NCBI GenBank assembly: GCA_016187945.1
Contig: JACPIT010000006.1
Location: forward strand, 124,001-188,000
Direction: 5' to 3'
Length of the DNA stretch: 64,000 nt
From: Opitutia bacterium
GTDB taxonomy: Bacteria; Verrucomicrobiota; Verrucomicrobiia; Opitutales; Opitutaceae
The translations under genes and the position numbers were made by a program. Each line of letters starts with the position of its first letter. Within the stretch, counting starts at the first letter, position 1. Of this stretch, positions 47,540-57,622 are shown piece after piece. Under the pieces are notes generated by a model that had not been told where the DNA came from, made no database searches, and worked only from the letters and a program-made list of their open reading frames with translations.

Positions 47540-49780
47540 CTACGGATGCACGTGCGTGAGCGAGTAGAAGGTCGCTTGGGCGTAGTCGTCGGTCGTGCCG
47601 GTGTTGTTCTGGTTGTAGACGCCGGCCTTGAAGTAGAGGTCGAGGCCGTCGTAGCCGGACTCGATCGTGTAGTTTACGGTGGTCGTCGTGCCGCCTTGCG
47701 GCGTGACTTTCACCGTGAGCGTGTGGCCGACGACTTTGATTTCGTAGCTCCACGTCTGGCCTAGCAGGATGCCGTTGGACGGATTCAGGTTGTTCGGGTC
47801 GCCGAGGATCGGGACGTAGGTGTTCGCGCCGGAGGACGGGTGGTCGTGGCCGAAGTAGATCGCGCCGCGCGTGTCGCTGGGGCGCTTGTGAAAATACAGG
47901 CGGATGACTTCGGTGCTCGGGCCGTGGATCTGGCCGACGATCACGCGGCCGACTTTCGCGGAGTCGCCGGTGGTGGAAACGTGGTCGACGGTGAGCGTGG
48001 CGTTCATCGTGCCGTCGACGCCGCCGGCGCCGCTCTTGATCGAGCTGCTGGAGGTCGAGGTGACCCAGTTGTTCGCGTGCGCGCCGGCGGAGCCGCTCGG
48101 CGCGAGCATCTCGCGCAACTCCGAGCGCGCGTAGCTCGAGCCGCCGGTCGTGTCGCCGAGATTGGGCGCTTTGAAAACCATGCCGCCGGTGTCGGGGTCG
48201 GTGAAGAACCAGTCGGGGTGCTCGTAGCCGGCGGTGAGTTCGGCGGCGCTGTGCTCCTCGGCGTTGTTGATCGGCAGCGTGATTTTCCAGTGCGAGAGAT
48301 CGAAGTTCGTTCCGGGCGGCGCGTTCGGGTCGAGGCCGTTGGTCGTGATCGTGTAGGTCGCGCTGGTGACGTTGCTGTCGGTCATGCCCGCGGCGTAGGC
48401 GATCGCCTTCAGCGTCGTCGTCGCGCTCACGGCGACCGGAGCGGTGTAGATTGTGCCGCTGGACGAAGTCGGAGCGGTGCCGTTGGTCGTGTAACGGATC
48501 GTGGCGCCGCTGGTCGTGGTGGAGATCGTGACGTTTTGCGCGCTCGAATACGTGCCGGCCGCCGGGCTGAAGGTCGGCGCGGCGACTTGCGGCGGCGGCG
48601 GGCTCGCGATCGTGTAGGTCGCAGTCGTCACCGTGCTGTCGGTCATGCCGGATTGGTAGGCGATGGCTTTCAGCGTCGTGGTCGCGGCGATGTTCACCGG
48701 AGCGGAATAAATCGTGCCGGTCGTCGGAGTGGGCGTCGCGCCGTTGGTCGTGTAGCGGATCGTGGCGCCGCTCGTGGCGGAGGTGATCGTGACGTTCTGG
48801 GCGGTGCTGTAGGTGCCGCCGGCGGGGCTGAAGACGGGCGCGGCGACGTTGTTCGTGCCGACGGGCGGCGGCGTGTTGTTGTCGAGCGTGACGGCAACGA
48901 GATCGACGAGGCCGTTGGCCTCGCGGCAGCGCAGCTCGAACGTGTGCGTGCCGGCGGCGACGCTGCTGTAGGACTTGTTGCGCCACGTGAACTGGTTCGT
49001 CGAATCGAAGGTGAACTGCGACCAACTGCCGGAGTCGAGGCGCGCCCAGACGGAATCGGAGCTGGTGTTGGCGGCTTTGGCTTTGATCTGCAGGTAAACC
49101 GTCGCGGGCGACGCGAGCGTGAAGGTGTAGACGAGGCCGCCGGCCGCGGGCGCGGAGCCGGTGCTGTTGACGAGTTCCTTGAGGGCGGTGCCGCCGGAAG
49201 CCGCGGCGTCGCTGACGAGCGACCAATAGGAGGAGTTGTAGCCGACGGTCTGCGCCTCGACAGTGAACGGCACGGTGCCGGTGGAGCCGCCGCCGCTGGA
49301 GCCGACGATGCCCCAGACTTCGAGTTCGCTGATGCTGTTCCAGCCGTTGCCGGAGGAGTTGCCGTGGCCGACGATGCGGACGTAGCGCGCGGGCGTGTCG
49401 GCGAAGTCGAAGGTTTCGAAATTCGTCGTCGTGCCGCTGCTGTTGCCGGACCACACGGTGGTGAACGCGAGGCCGTCGGTGGAGACGCGAATCTCGAAGT
49501 TTTCCGTGCGGGTGTTGCCCTGATACCAGGCGATCTTCACGTAGCTGACCGTCTGCGACGGGCCGAGATCGAAGGTGATGAAGGCGCCGTCGCCCTGGCC
49601 GGCCCAGCGCGTGCTGAGGTTGCCGTCGACGGCGTTGGCGGGCACGGCGTTGTTGGCGGTGTCGTAGGTGCTCGCGGTGACGGCGGAGGCGGGGATCGAG
49701 AATTTCGTGATCGTTTGCGAGAAAAGCGCGGGAGTCGCGCCGAGGACAAAGAACAGGAGGAGGAACAGGGTGCGTTTCAT
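47540..49780 (-). CDS. Secreted multi-domain PL7 alginate lyase
   Basis: 746 residues with a signal peptide (ends LFSQTITK). Order: F5/8-type (CBM32-like) domain (~25-158), a second carbohydrate-binding domain of CBM6/35 type (~167-300), two chitobiase C-terminal-like beta domains (~310-395 and ~405-485; each FSPA.GTYS.AQNVTI), then the PL7 catalytic domain (~505-746). PL7 signatures: ARSELREM, GQIHG and YFKAGVYNQN, holding the catalytic Arg, Gln, His and Tyr. It cleaves polymeric alginate by beta-elimination outside the cell. Last gene of the operon, 171 bases after the esterase gene. Confidence 0.95.
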   Translation of the reverse strand: MKRTLFLLLFFVLGATPALFSQTITKFSIPASAVTASTYDTANNAVPANAVDGNLSTRWAGQGDGAFITFDLGPSQTVSYVKIAWYQGNTRTENFEIRVSTDGLAFTTVWSGNSSGTTTNFETFDFADTPARYVRIVGHGNSSGNGWNSISELEVWGIVGSSGGGSTGTVPFTVEAQTVGYNSSYWSLVSDAAASGGTALKELVNSTGSAPAAGGLVYTFTLASPATVYLQIKAKAANTSSDSVWARLDSGSWSQFTFDSTNQFTWRNKSYSSVAAGTHTFELRCREANGLVDLVAVTLDNNTPPPVGTNNVAAPVFSPAGGTYSTAQNVTITSATSGATIRYTTNGATPTPTTGTIYSAPVNIAATTTLKAIAYQSGMTDSTVTTATYTIASPPPPQVAAPTFSPAAGTYSSAQNVTISTTTSGATIRYTTNGTAPTSSSGTIYTAPVAVSATTTLKAIAYAAGMTDSNVTSATYTITTNGLDPNAPPGTNFDLSHWKITLPINNAEEHSAAELTAGYEHPDWFFTDPDTGGMVFKAPNLGDTTGGSSYARSELREMLAPSGSAGAHANNWVTSTSSSSIKSGAGGVDGTMNATLTVDHVSTTGDSAKVGRVIVGQIHGPSTEVIRLYFHKRPSDTRGAIYFGHDHPSSGANTYVPILGDPNNLNPSNGILLGQTWSYEIKVVGHTLTVKVTPQGGTTTTVNYTIESGYDGLDLYFKAGVYNQNNTGTTDDYAQATFYSLTHVHP

Positions 49781-49951
49781 GGGGGAGCAGCCGCGCAGCG
49801 GGGCGCGCGCGGCTTCAGCGTGGAGCGTGGATTACCGGGCGAAAAACGGTCTCGCCGCACAGCGAAACCGGCGGGGTTCATCGGATAGGAGCGAGAGCGC
49901 TCAGGGCGGAGGACGAGCCGCCCGGAGGGTGCGTGGAGGTGACATGGGGGT

Positions 49952-50899
49952 TTAGGGAGAAACCGTTTTCGTCGCCGGCGTGAGCCAGCCGTGGCTGCGC
50001 ATCCACTCGGCGGCGCGTTGCGGCCACTCGGAGGTCGGACCGTAGCCGGCGCGCAGGCCGAAGCCGTGCGGGCCTTTTTCGTAGAGGTGCAACTCGGCGG
50101 GCACGCCGGCGGCGCGGAGCGCGCGGTAGAACGCGAGCGAGTTCTCGAGCGGCACGGAGGTGTCTTCCTGACTCGCGACGAGAAAGGCGGGCGGCGTGTC
50201 TTTCGTGACGTGGCGGTCGACCGAGAGCAGGTCGAGCAGCGCGGGCGGAGGATTTTTGCCGAGCAACGCGTCGCGCGAGCCGCGGTGCATCGCGGGATCG
50301 TCCATGAACACGACGGCGTATTGCATCACCATGAAATCCGGCCGGCCGCTGATCGCGTCGAGCGGCGCGCCGGTCTTGCCGTCGGGGTGTTCGTAGAGCG
50401 TGCCGGCGCAGGCGACGAGGTGGCCGCCGGCGGACGAACCGAAAAGACCGATGCGGTGCGGATCGACGCCGAACTCCGCGGCGCGCGCGCGCACGAGGCG
50501 CACAGCGCGGAGCACGTCGCGCAGCGGCGCGGGGTGGCCGTATTCCTTGAGGCGGTATTTGAGAATGAACACGGAGACGCCGAGCGAGTTGAGCCAGCGC
50601 GCCATGCCGTTACCCTCGTTCGTGACGGCGAGGCGGACGTAGCCGCCGCCGGGGCAGACGATCGCGGCGGTGCCGACGGCTTTGTCGGCGGGCGCGGGGA
50701 AATACGTGAGCGTGGGCGCCTGCACGTTGTAGACGCGTCCGTCCTGCACGTATTCGTCGCCGGCGTTCGGCTGCGCGCCGGGAACGCCTTCCGGCCAAAG
50801 CGGAATCACGGCGTGCGCGGATGCCGCGTCGGTCGCGGCGTCGCTCAGTGCAGTCGACGCCAGAGCGAGCAGAGCGCAAAATCGCCGAACGTGATTCAT
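49952..50899 (-). CDS. Secreted alpha/beta-hydrolase, acetyl-xylan-esterase-like
   Basis: 315 residues with a signal peptide (~1-21). Esterase/lipase fold of the BD-FAE/Axe2 type: CPGGGYVRLA (oxyanion loop), GLFGSSAGGHLVAC (nucleophile Ser in GxSxG), FLVASQEDTSVP (acid) and GPHGFGL (His). In an alginate locus it could remove O-acetyl groups from bacterial alginate (inference), since brown-algal alginate is not acetylated. It begins 2 bases after the TonB receptor stop, so it is cotranscribed. Confidence 0.87.
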   Translation of the reverse strand: MNHVRRFCALLALASTALSDAATDAASAHAVIPLWPEGVPGAQPNAGDEYVQDGRVYNVQAPTLTYFPAPADKAVGTAAIVCPGGGYVRLAVTNEGNGMARWLNSLGVSVFILKYRLKEYGHPAPLRDVLRAVRLVRARAAEFGVDPHRIGLFGSSAGGHLVACAGTLYEHPDGKTGAPLDAISGRPDFMVMQYAVVFMDDPAMHRGSRDALLGKNPPPALLDLLSVDRHVTKDTPPAFLVASQEDTSVPLENSLAFYRALRAAGVPAELHLYEKGPHGFGLRAGYGPTSEWPQRAAEWMRSHGWLTPATKTVSP

Positions 50900-50901
50900 G
50901 G

Positions 50902-53253
50902 TCAGAACGTGACGTCGTAGGTGACGGCGAAGCTGCGGCGGTCGCCTTGGCCGCCGGAGCCGAAGGTGTAGCGGCGATCGAGGATGTTGCCGGCGTTGAG
51001 TTGGATTTTCTGGCGGTAGCGGCCGACCTTGAACTTGTAGCCGACACCCGCATCGACGACGGCGGAGGGTGCGTTGGCGACGCTCTCGCGTCCGTCGTCG
51101 ACGCGCACGGAGCCGCTGGTGACGAGCGCGCCCTCGGCGAGATTCGGGAAAAGCAAGATGCCGTTCGGAAGGCGGCTGTTCACGATCGGGTTCGACGCCG
51201 ACGCGGTGAGGTTGCGGCCGGTGGAGGGATTCACGAGGGCGCTCGCCGTGTAGCGGACGCCGGCCGTGGCGTAGAAACCTTTCAGTTTGCCCTGCTTCAG
51301 TTCGTATTTGGCGCCGACACCGAGCGTGTCGCGCGGGGCGCGGCGCGGCGTGCTGCCGATGAGGTGGCGGGCGACGTCGTTGCGGACGATCGTCGCGTCG
51401 GTGTAGCCGTAGCCGCCAAAGAACTGGAGCGACGGCGTGACGACCCAGTTGAAATCGAGTTCGACGCCCTTCGATCGCTGCTCGCCGGTGACGTAGGTGA
51501 TGTTCGTCGTCGAGTCGGTGGTGGCGACGTTCTCGAGCGTGATGTCGAAGTAACCGAGCGTGAAAGTGAGGCGGTTGTCGAGCAGGCCGGCCTTGACGCC
51601 GGCCTCCCAGCCGCGGCCGTCTTCGTTGGGCAGCGGGAAGCTCGCGCCGTTGGCGTCCTTGCCGACGCCGAACTGCGGGACGAACGACGTGCTCTTGTTC
51701 GCGTAGAGCGTGATCGCGGGGAGCACGCGGTAATTCGCGCCGAGCTGGTGCGTGTAGGCGTGCGCGCTGAACTCCGTGCGCGTGACGGGCGCGGTGGTGA
51801 GGTCGTCGTTGACGCTCTTCGAACTGTCGTAGCGCAGGCCGGCGAGCACGATGAGTTTGCCGTCGAGCATCGTCGCGCGCTCGCTGAGGAACGCGCCGTA
51901 GATGTCGATGCGGCTGTCGTCTTTTTGAATCGTGCTGTAGAGCGACGGATTGTCGATGTAGCTGACGAAGCCGTAGTCGGGATCGGCCACGCTGAGGCCG
52001 CTCGCGACAGCGGCGGGGAACGCGGCGTTGGTCGCGGCGTCGTATTGCTCGGGCGCTTGCGTCTGGCGCTGATAGTCGAGCGTGAAGAGGAGCTTGTGCT
52101 TGATCGCGCCGGTCTCGAACGACGCGAGCAGGTCGTTCTGCCAGCTCAAGCCGCCCTCGGGAAACGGCCGGTAGCGCGCGGTGCCTCGCTGCGTGCGGCC
52201 GGTGGTGGCGTTGTATTGGTCGCGGCCGCCGACCTCCTGGCGCACGAGACCGCGGTCGAACCAGTTCGCGCTGCTGCGGAAGGTGAAGATCGGGCTGAAG
52301 CGGTGCTCGAGCGTCGCGGTGAGGTTCTTCACGTAGCGGTTCGAGAAGTTGTGCGGCCCTTGCGGGTTGAAATCGATCAGCTCGGTGGCGAGCCGCACGT
52401 AGCGGTTGTAGGTGCGATTCTGCGACGGCACGCGATACGGGTCCGCGGTCGTCTGGACGAGGAGGGGGACGTTTGCGGACGAGATCGCTTGCTCGCGGCG
52501 CTCGAGAAACTCGGCTTCGACGAGCAGGCTGGTGTTGATCGATGGGCGCCAGAGGAGCTGGCCGGAAATCGTGCCTTGGTAGCGGAACTTGAACGGCTGG
52601 TCGTAGCGCCGCTCGTCGAGCGCGCCGTCGATGCGGTAGAAAAGTTTTCCGCTGCCGCCGAGCGGGCCGGTGGTCGACGCCTGGACGCGGTGCGAGTCGT
52701 TCGTGCCGGCGGTGACGGTGAAACGATCCTCGTTTTTCACGCGCGGCTTGCGCGTGACGAAGTTGATCGTGCCGCCCGGGAAAACGGCGCCGTAGATCGA
52801 CGCGGCGGGGCCTTTGATGACTTCGGCACGCTCGATGTTGACCTTGTCGATGAGGCCAATGCGGCGAAAGCCGTTGCGCAGTTGCACGTCGCCGTCGAAG
52901 CCGCGGATTTGGTAGCCGGTCGAGATCGTCTCGTAGCCGACGACGTTGGACGTGTAGCCCATCTGCTCGCGGAATTCGAGGGCGTTGAAGTCGTCCATGA
53001 ACTCGCCGGTGACGACGCTGACCTTGAACGGCAGATCGCGGATGCTCGACGCGATGCGCGTGCCGGTGGTCGACTCGGACGAGGTGTATTCGGAGGCCGA
53101 CGAGGCGGTGACGGCGAATTCCTGGAGCGTGACGACTTCGTCGTTGGCGGGAGATGTTTCCGGCGCGCGGGTCGGTGCGGTTTGCGCGACCAGAGCGCTA
53201 CCGGCAAGCAGCGGAAGCGCGGCAATACGGACAAGAACGGAACGAAGGTTCAT
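50902..53253 (-). CDS. TonB-dependent outer-membrane receptor 1
   Basis: 783 residues. Signal peptide (~1-24, ending LVAQTAPTR), plug domain (~40-165: LQEFAVTAS as TonB box region, IRDLPFKVSVVTGEFMDDF, RAEVIKGPAASIYGAVFPGGTINFVTRKP), then a 22-strand barrel ending in SFAVTYDVTF. Homology pattern is of the FhuE/siderophore type, but its place in the operon points to alginate oligosaccharides. No SusD partner exists. It shares many segments with receptor 2, so they probably arose by duplication. Confidence 0.92.
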   Translation of the reverse strand: MNLRSVLVRIAALPLLAGSALVAQTAPTRAPETSPANDEVVTLQEFAVTASSASEYTSSESTTGTRIASSIRDLPFKVSVVTGEFMDDFNALEFREQMGYTSNVVGYETISTGYQIRGFDGDVQLRNGFRRIGLIDKVNIERAEVIKGPAASIYGAVFPGGTINFVTRKPRVKNEDRFTVTAGTNDSHRVQASTTGPLGGSGKLFYRIDGALDERRYDQPFKFRYQGTISGQLLWRPSINTSLLVEAEFLERREQAISSANVPLLVQTTADPYRVPSQNRTYNRYVRLATELIDFNPQGPHNFSNRYVKNLTATLEHRFSPIFTFRSSANWFDRGLVRQEVGGRDQYNATTGRTQRGTARYRPFPEGGLSWQNDLLASFETGAIKHKLLFTLDYQRQTQAPEQYDAATNAAFPAAVASGLSVADPDYGFVSYIDNPSLYSTIQKDDSRIDIYGAFLSERATMLDGKLIVLAGLRYDSSKSVNDDLTTAPVTRTEFSAHAYTHQLGANYRVLPAITLYANKSTSFVPQFGVGKDANGASFPLPNEDGRGWEAGVKAGLLDNRLTFTLGYFDITLENVATTDSTTNITYVTGEQRSKGVELDFNWVVTPSLQFFGGYGYTDATIVRNDVARHLIGSTPRRAPRDTLGVGAKYELKQGKLKGFYATAGVRYTASALVNPSTGRNLTASASNPIVNSRLPNGILLFPNLAEGALVTSGSVRVDDGRESVANAPSAVVDAGVGYKFKVGRYRQKIQLNAGNILDRRYTFGSGGQGDRRSFAVTYDVTF

Positions 53254-53317
53254 GGGAGTGAAGAGATGAACGGAGCCGGCGAATCACGGGGGAACGCACC
53301 GCGCGATCGCGGAACGC

Positions 53318-55873
53318 TCAGAAGGTGGTGCCGACGGTGAGGACGAATTGCCGCGGTTTGCCGCGGGCCTGGTTCGCCGGGTAGTAGTTTTCGTCGGTGA
53401 GGTTTTTGACGTTGAGCGTGACGTCCCACTTCTGCCGGGCGCGTTTCCACGAGTAGCCGATCGCGGCGTCGAAGAGATAATACTCGGGGAGGAACAGCGC
53501 GGGGTTGGCGGTGCGCTGCGCTTTTTGCGACGAGTAGCTGCCGCCGCCCGCGATCCAAAGGCCTTTGACGGAGTCCGCTGTGAAGTTGTAGCGCGTCCAG
53601 AGGCTCGCGAGGCGCTCGGCGGAGCCTTCGGGCGTGGCGCCGAGGAGGAGGCGCGTGGCGTCGTTGAAACCCTGGAGATACGCGGCGTAGTCGCCGGAAA
53701 CTTTCGGATCGGTCGCGAGGCGCGGCGTGGGCAGCGTCACCTTCGTGGTGCGGATGTCCATCGTCGTGTAGGTCGCGTAGATTTGCCAGTTGTCGGTCGG
53801 CGAGAGGGTGAACTCGAGTTCGACGCCCTCGCTCTGGTCGACGGTGCCTTGCTTGCTGAACGTGACCTCGGTGGTGGAGAGCACGCCGTTGGCGTTGAGG
53901 CCGACGACGGGCTGGCGCACGGTGACGATGCGGTCGGCGCGCTCGAGGTGGAACCATGTCGCGGTGCCGGAGACGCGGCCGTTGAGGAAATCGGTTTTGT
54001 AGCCGAACTCGTAGCCCATGCCGCGCGTCGGCGCGGCCGGCGTGCGGATCGATTGCGGGTTCGTCGTGGCGTTGAGCGGAATCGCCGGGTTGTAGGCCGG
54101 GTTCTCGATCGTGAGCGAGGTGCCGTCGACGAGGAACGAGCGAGAGTAGTTCGCGAACAGCAGCGAGTCGCGCGTAACGTGCCAGCCGGCGCCGAACTGC
54201 GGCGTGGTTTTGTTGACGTCGTAGGTGAAACCCGACGAGCCGCCGGCGCGGTAACGATCGTAGCGCGCGCCGCCGATGAGCACGAGACGGTCGTCGAACG
54301 CTTTCGCGGTGAGCACGCCGTAGTAGGCGTCCTCGCGTCCACGCGTGAAGCCGCCCGCGCTAACGACGGGCAGGCCGTATTCGTCGAAGTCGGTCGAGCG
54401 GTCCCAGGTGGATCGATCGAAGTAGTTCCACGGCGTGAACGGCAGCGCCGGATCGGTCGCGCTGTAGTTGCCGTAGGAGGAGCTGGAGCTGAGCGTCATG
54501 CCGCCGCCGGTGCGGCTGTATTGGCGGTAGGCGCCGAAGAGCGGCGAGAGCTTGACGCCGGCGAACTCGTATTTGCCGGAGAGGTCGACCTGGTAGGTGT
54601 TGAACGCGTCGGCGCTCGTCTGGATGCGCTTGCGGCGGTTGAGGAGGACGCTGGCGGTTTTCGTCGGGTCGTTGAGGACGGCGGTGGGATTCGCGAGGTA
54701 GTCGCGGAGGTAGTCGAAATACGAGACGCTCGACGTGCGATACGCGGCGGTGGGCGTGACATCCCACTGCGCGAGGCCGGTGAGCTTGTAGGCGACGTTG
54801 CGGGTGTTCCAACTGTAGTTGCCGCGCGCGACCCAGTGGTCGCCGATCTGGAGATTCAGCTCGGCGTTGAAGTTCTCGTAGTCGGCCTTCTTGTAGTCGT
54901 GGTCGCCCTGGTAGTTGAAGTCGTCGGCGATCGGCGGCGCGCCGAGGAAGCCGAGGTTGATCGAGCCGGCGTCGAAAAGGCCTTGCTGGTAACTGCGGTC
55001 GGAGACCTTCACGAACGTCGACGCGCTCGGCGCGCCGCTGAAGCCTGCGACCTGCACGTTCGGCTGCATGCCGACCGGCGGCTCCTCGCGGCGGCTGAGT
55101 TTCTCGTAGTCGAGGACGAGCGACATTTTCTTCGTGAGCTGCACCGCGAGCGACGGCGCGAAGAGCCACGTGTGCGTGTCGCCCGTGACGGCCCACTTCG
55201 GATCCTGATTCCACGAGCCGACGACGCGCACGCCGACGCGGTCGGTGATCGGCTGATTCACGTCGGCGACGACGCGGTAGTCACCTTGGTCGCCAATCGA
55301 AGTTTTCAGCGCGAAGAACTGCCGCGTCACGGGGCGCTTCGTGATGTAGTTCACGGTGCCGCCGGGCACGATCTGGCCGTAGAGGAGCGATGACGGACCT
55401 TTCATGACTTCGACGCGCGCGACGTTGGCGCTGTCGGTGTTGCGGTTGCCGGCGAAGCCGTTGCGTTGCGGTGGCACGTCGCCGTCGAAACCGCGGATCG
55501 AGAAACGATTGTTGCCCGCGACGAAACTTTTGTCGCCGCTCGTCACGCCCGGCGCGTAGCGCAGCACGTCCTGCAGATCGAGCGCGCCGAGGTCGTTGAT
55601 GAATTGCTCGGTAAACGCGCTGACCGTGAACGGCAGATCCTTGATCGGCGTGTCGATGCGCGTGGCGGAAACGGAGTTTGCGGCGCGGTAGCCAACGTCC
55701 TTGTCGGTCGAGACGGTGAAGGTCGGGAGCGTCACGACGCCGTCGTCGCGCGCCGGTGCGGGCGCGGCGGTGGATTGCGCGAAAGCGAGCGGGGACAGCA
55801 GCGCGAACGCCGACAGAGCGAGGCGCCAGTCGGCGGTAGAACGTTTGACGGAGGGGGTTGTTCTTGGGGTCAT
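53318..55873 (-). CDS. TonB-dependent outer-membrane receptor 2
   Basis: 851 residues from ATG 55873 (MTPRTTPSVKRS), with a signal peptide ending AFAQSTAAP. Plug motifs: LPTFTVSTDKD, IKDLPFTVSAFTEQFINDLGALD, SIRGFDGDVPPQRNGF and RVEVMKGPSSLLYGQIVPGGTVNYITKRP; the barrel ends RQFVLTVGTTF with a terminal Phe. A C-terminal TonB receptor segment (NLTDENYYPANQARGKPRQF) is present. It lies 55 bases after the MFS gene and 64 before receptor 1. Two receptors may handle oligomers of different length or composition (inference). Confidence 0.92.
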   Translation of the reverse strand: MTPRTTPSVKRSTADWRLALSAFALLSPLAFAQSTAAPAPARDDGVVTLPTFTVSTDKDVGYRAANSVSATRIDTPIKDLPFTVSAFTEQFINDLGALDLQDVLRYAPGVTSGDKSFVAGNNRFSIRGFDGDVPPQRNGFAGNRNTDSANVARVEVMKGPSSLLYGQIVPGGTVNYITKRPVTRQFFALKTSIGDQGDYRVVADVNQPITDRVGVRVVGSWNQDPKWAVTGDTHTWLFAPSLAVQLTKKMSLVLDYEKLSRREEPPVGMQPNVQVAGFSGAPSASTFVKVSDRSYQQGLFDAGSINLGFLGAPPIADDFNYQGDHDYKKADYENFNAELNLQIGDHWVARGNYSWNTRNVAYKLTGLAQWDVTPTAAYRTSSVSYFDYLRDYLANPTAVLNDPTKTASVLLNRRKRIQTSADAFNTYQVDLSGKYEFAGVKLSPLFGAYRQYSRTGGGMTLSSSSSYGNYSATDPALPFTPWNYFDRSTWDRSTDFDEYGLPVVSAGGFTRGREDAYYGVLTAKAFDDRLVLIGGARYDRYRAGGSSGFTYDVNKTTPQFGAGWHVTRDSLLFANYSRSFLVDGTSLTIENPAYNPAIPLNATTNPQSIRTPAAPTRGMGYEFGYKTDFLNGRVSGTATWFHLERADRIVTVRQPVVGLNANGVLSTTEVTFSKQGTVDQSEGVELEFTLSPTDNWQIYATYTTMDIRTTKVTLPTPRLATDPKVSGDYAAYLQGFNDATRLLLGATPEGSAERLASLWTRYNFTADSVKGLWIAGGGSYSSQKAQRTANPALFLPEYYLFDAAIGYSWKRARQKWDVTLNVKNLTDENYYPANQARGKPRQFVLTVGTTF

Positions 55874-55928
55874 GTGAAAAGTGCGCGTGGCACTGCGTGG
55901 TTTTTCTCGAGGTCGCCGACCGGCGGGT

Positions 55929-57248
55929 TCAGTTCCGGTCAGTGACAGCAGGCGAATCAAGGCGGCGAATCGTGCCGCACAAAATGAAGACCGCCGCGAT
56001 GCCGAGCGGCACGAGCGCCGTGCCCATGAGGAACACCGGCACGTAACTGATTTTGCTCAACGCCGGCACGAGCCACGTGCTGAAGACCAGCACGCCGAGC
56101 ACGGCGCTCATGCCGCCGACGCCCGCGACCGTGCCGACCGACGAGCCGGCGAAGAAGTCGCTCGGGAGCGTCTGGACGTTGTTGATCATCACCTGGAATC
56201 CGCAGAGCACGACCGCGATCGCGAGCACCGCGACGAGCGGCGACGCCGCGAACGCACCGGCGACGAATCCCGGCAACGTCAACGCGCCGCCGAGGAGAAT
56301 GACCCGTTTGCGCGCGCGATCGACTGACCAGCCGCGACCGATGAGATGGCCGGACATCCAGCCGCCGCTGAGGCTGCCGATGACCGCGCCGACATATGGC
56401 ACCCATCCGAAGAGACCGATGGACTTCACGTCGAAGCCGAAGCGATCCGCGAGGTAGATCGGCAGCCAGTTCACGAACAACCACCAGATCGGATCGAGGA
56501 AGAAGCGCGAAACAATCACGCCCCACGCCTCGCGATGCGCGAGCAGCGAGCCGAGCGACGCCGCGCGCGCCGGAGCTGGCGCGGCAGGCGTGGACGCGGC
56601 GGAGTCCGCCTGCGTGGCCTGAGCCGCGTCGTCGCCGAGGATGTGCGCGCGCTCCTCGGGTGAAACCCACGGGTGCTTGTCGGGCGTCGAGCGCGCGAGA
56701 ATCCACCACGGAATCAACCACAGCAGCCCGAGCGCGCCGACGACCACGAACGTCGCGCGCCAACCGAAGAACGAAAACAGCAGCGCGATCAACGGCGCGG
56801 ACACGACCGCACCGAGCGACGCGCCGGCATTGAAGATGCCCTGGGCGAGCGCCCGCTCGTGGCGCGGGAACCACTCGGCGACGGCCTTCGTCGCGCCCGG
56901 CCAGTTGCCCGCTTCGGAAAAACCGAGCACGCCGCGCGCGAGCGAGAGCGTCGCGAGACTGCGCGCGAGCGCGTGTCCCGCGCACGCGAGCGACCACACC
57001 GTCACCGAGAGCACGAAGCCCACCCGCGTGCCGACGCGATCGAAGATGCGCCCCGACACCGCCTGCCCGAGCGCGTAGAGCACCATGAACGCCGAGACGA
57101 TGTTCGCGTAGTCGCCCTTGGAGAGCTGCGTGTCCGCCGAAATGCTCGGCCACATCACCGCGAGCGAGGTGCGATCGACGTAATTGATCACGGTCGCGAC
57201 CGCGATCAGGCCGATGATTCCCCAGCGGATCTGTGAGCGACGTGGCAT
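55929..57248 (-). CDS. MFS transporter of the hexuronate (ACS) family
   Basis: 439 residues with 12 predicted membrane helices. NYVDRTSLAVMWPSI in helix 1 and GFSEAGNWPGATKAVAEWFPRHERALA between helices 4 and 5 are typical of ExuT-like anion:cation symporters, which import hexuronates. In this locus it is expected to carry unsaturated uronates from the periplasm. Start 57248 (MPRRSQIRWGI). It begins 4 bases after the KdgF-like gene stop. Confidence 0.92.
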   Translation of the reverse strand: MPRRSQIRWGIIGLIAVATVINYVDRTSLAVMWPSISADTQLSKGDYANIVSAFMVLYALGQAVSGRIFDRVGTRVGFVLSVTVWSLACAGHALARSLATLSLARGVLGFSEAGNWPGATKAVAEWFPRHERALAQGIFNAGASLGAVVSAPLIALLFSFFGWRATFVVVGALGLLWLIPWWILARSTPDKHPWVSPEERAHILGDDAAQATQADSAASTPAAPAPARAASLGSLLAHREAWGVIVSRFFLDPIWWLFVNWLPIYLADRFGFDVKSIGLFGWVPYVGAVIGSLSGGWMSGHLIGRGWSVDRARKRVILLGGALTLPGFVAGAFAASPLVAVLAIAVVLCGFQVMINNVQTLPSDFFAGSSVGTVAGVGGMSAVLGVLVFSTWLVPALSKISYVPVFLMGTALVPLGIAAVFILCGTIRRLDSPAVTDRN

Positions 57249-57252
57249 GCGG

Positions 57253-57603
57253 TCAGTTTTTCGGGAGAAACTCCGCGCGCATCGGCGAGAACACGTCGAC
57301 GAGCACGCCCGCCTCGAGCGCCGTGGCGCCATGCAGCACGTCCGAAGGGATGTAGTAGAAATCCCCGCCGCGCAGCACGCGTTCCTCGCCGCCGATGTGC
57401 ACGCGGAACGCGCCGTCTTTCACGAAGGTGATCTGCACGTGCGGGTGCCGGTGCAGCGCGCCGACCGCGCCGGCCGCGAACTCGACGTAGGCGGCCATGA
57501 GTTGGTCGCCGTAGGCCATCACCTTGCGCCGCACTCCCCCACCCTGGTCTTCCCAAGGGATCGAGTCGAACGCGATGAAGAGCTGTTCCTTTTGAACGAA
57601 CAT
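57253..57603 (-). CDS. kdgF: KdgF-like cupin
   Basis: 116 residues (120 if it starts at 57615). Single cupin domain: VGALHRHPHVQITFVKDGAFRVHIGGEERVLRGGDFYYIPSDVLHGATAL holds the metal-binding His pair, Gln/Glu and last His. KdgF enzymes speed the opening of 4,5-unsaturated monouronates to DEH/DKI in alginate and pectin use. Size and operon position match KdgF well. It is 19 bases from PL17. Confidence 0.87.
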   Translation of the reverse strand: MFVQKEQLFIAFDSIPWEDQGGGVRRKVMAYGDQLMAAYVEFAAGAVGALHRHPHVQITFVKDGAFRVHIGGEERVLRGGDFYYIPSDVLHGATALEAGVLVDVFSPMRAEFLPKN

Positions 57604-57622
57604 TGGGGAAATCATGGGGAAA

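Noticed and set aside
50902-55873. The two TonB receptors as siderophore transporters
   Set aside because: Sequence type alone would suggest this, but tight linkage to alginate genes and absence of siderophore genes favour oligosaccharide uptake; not excluded.
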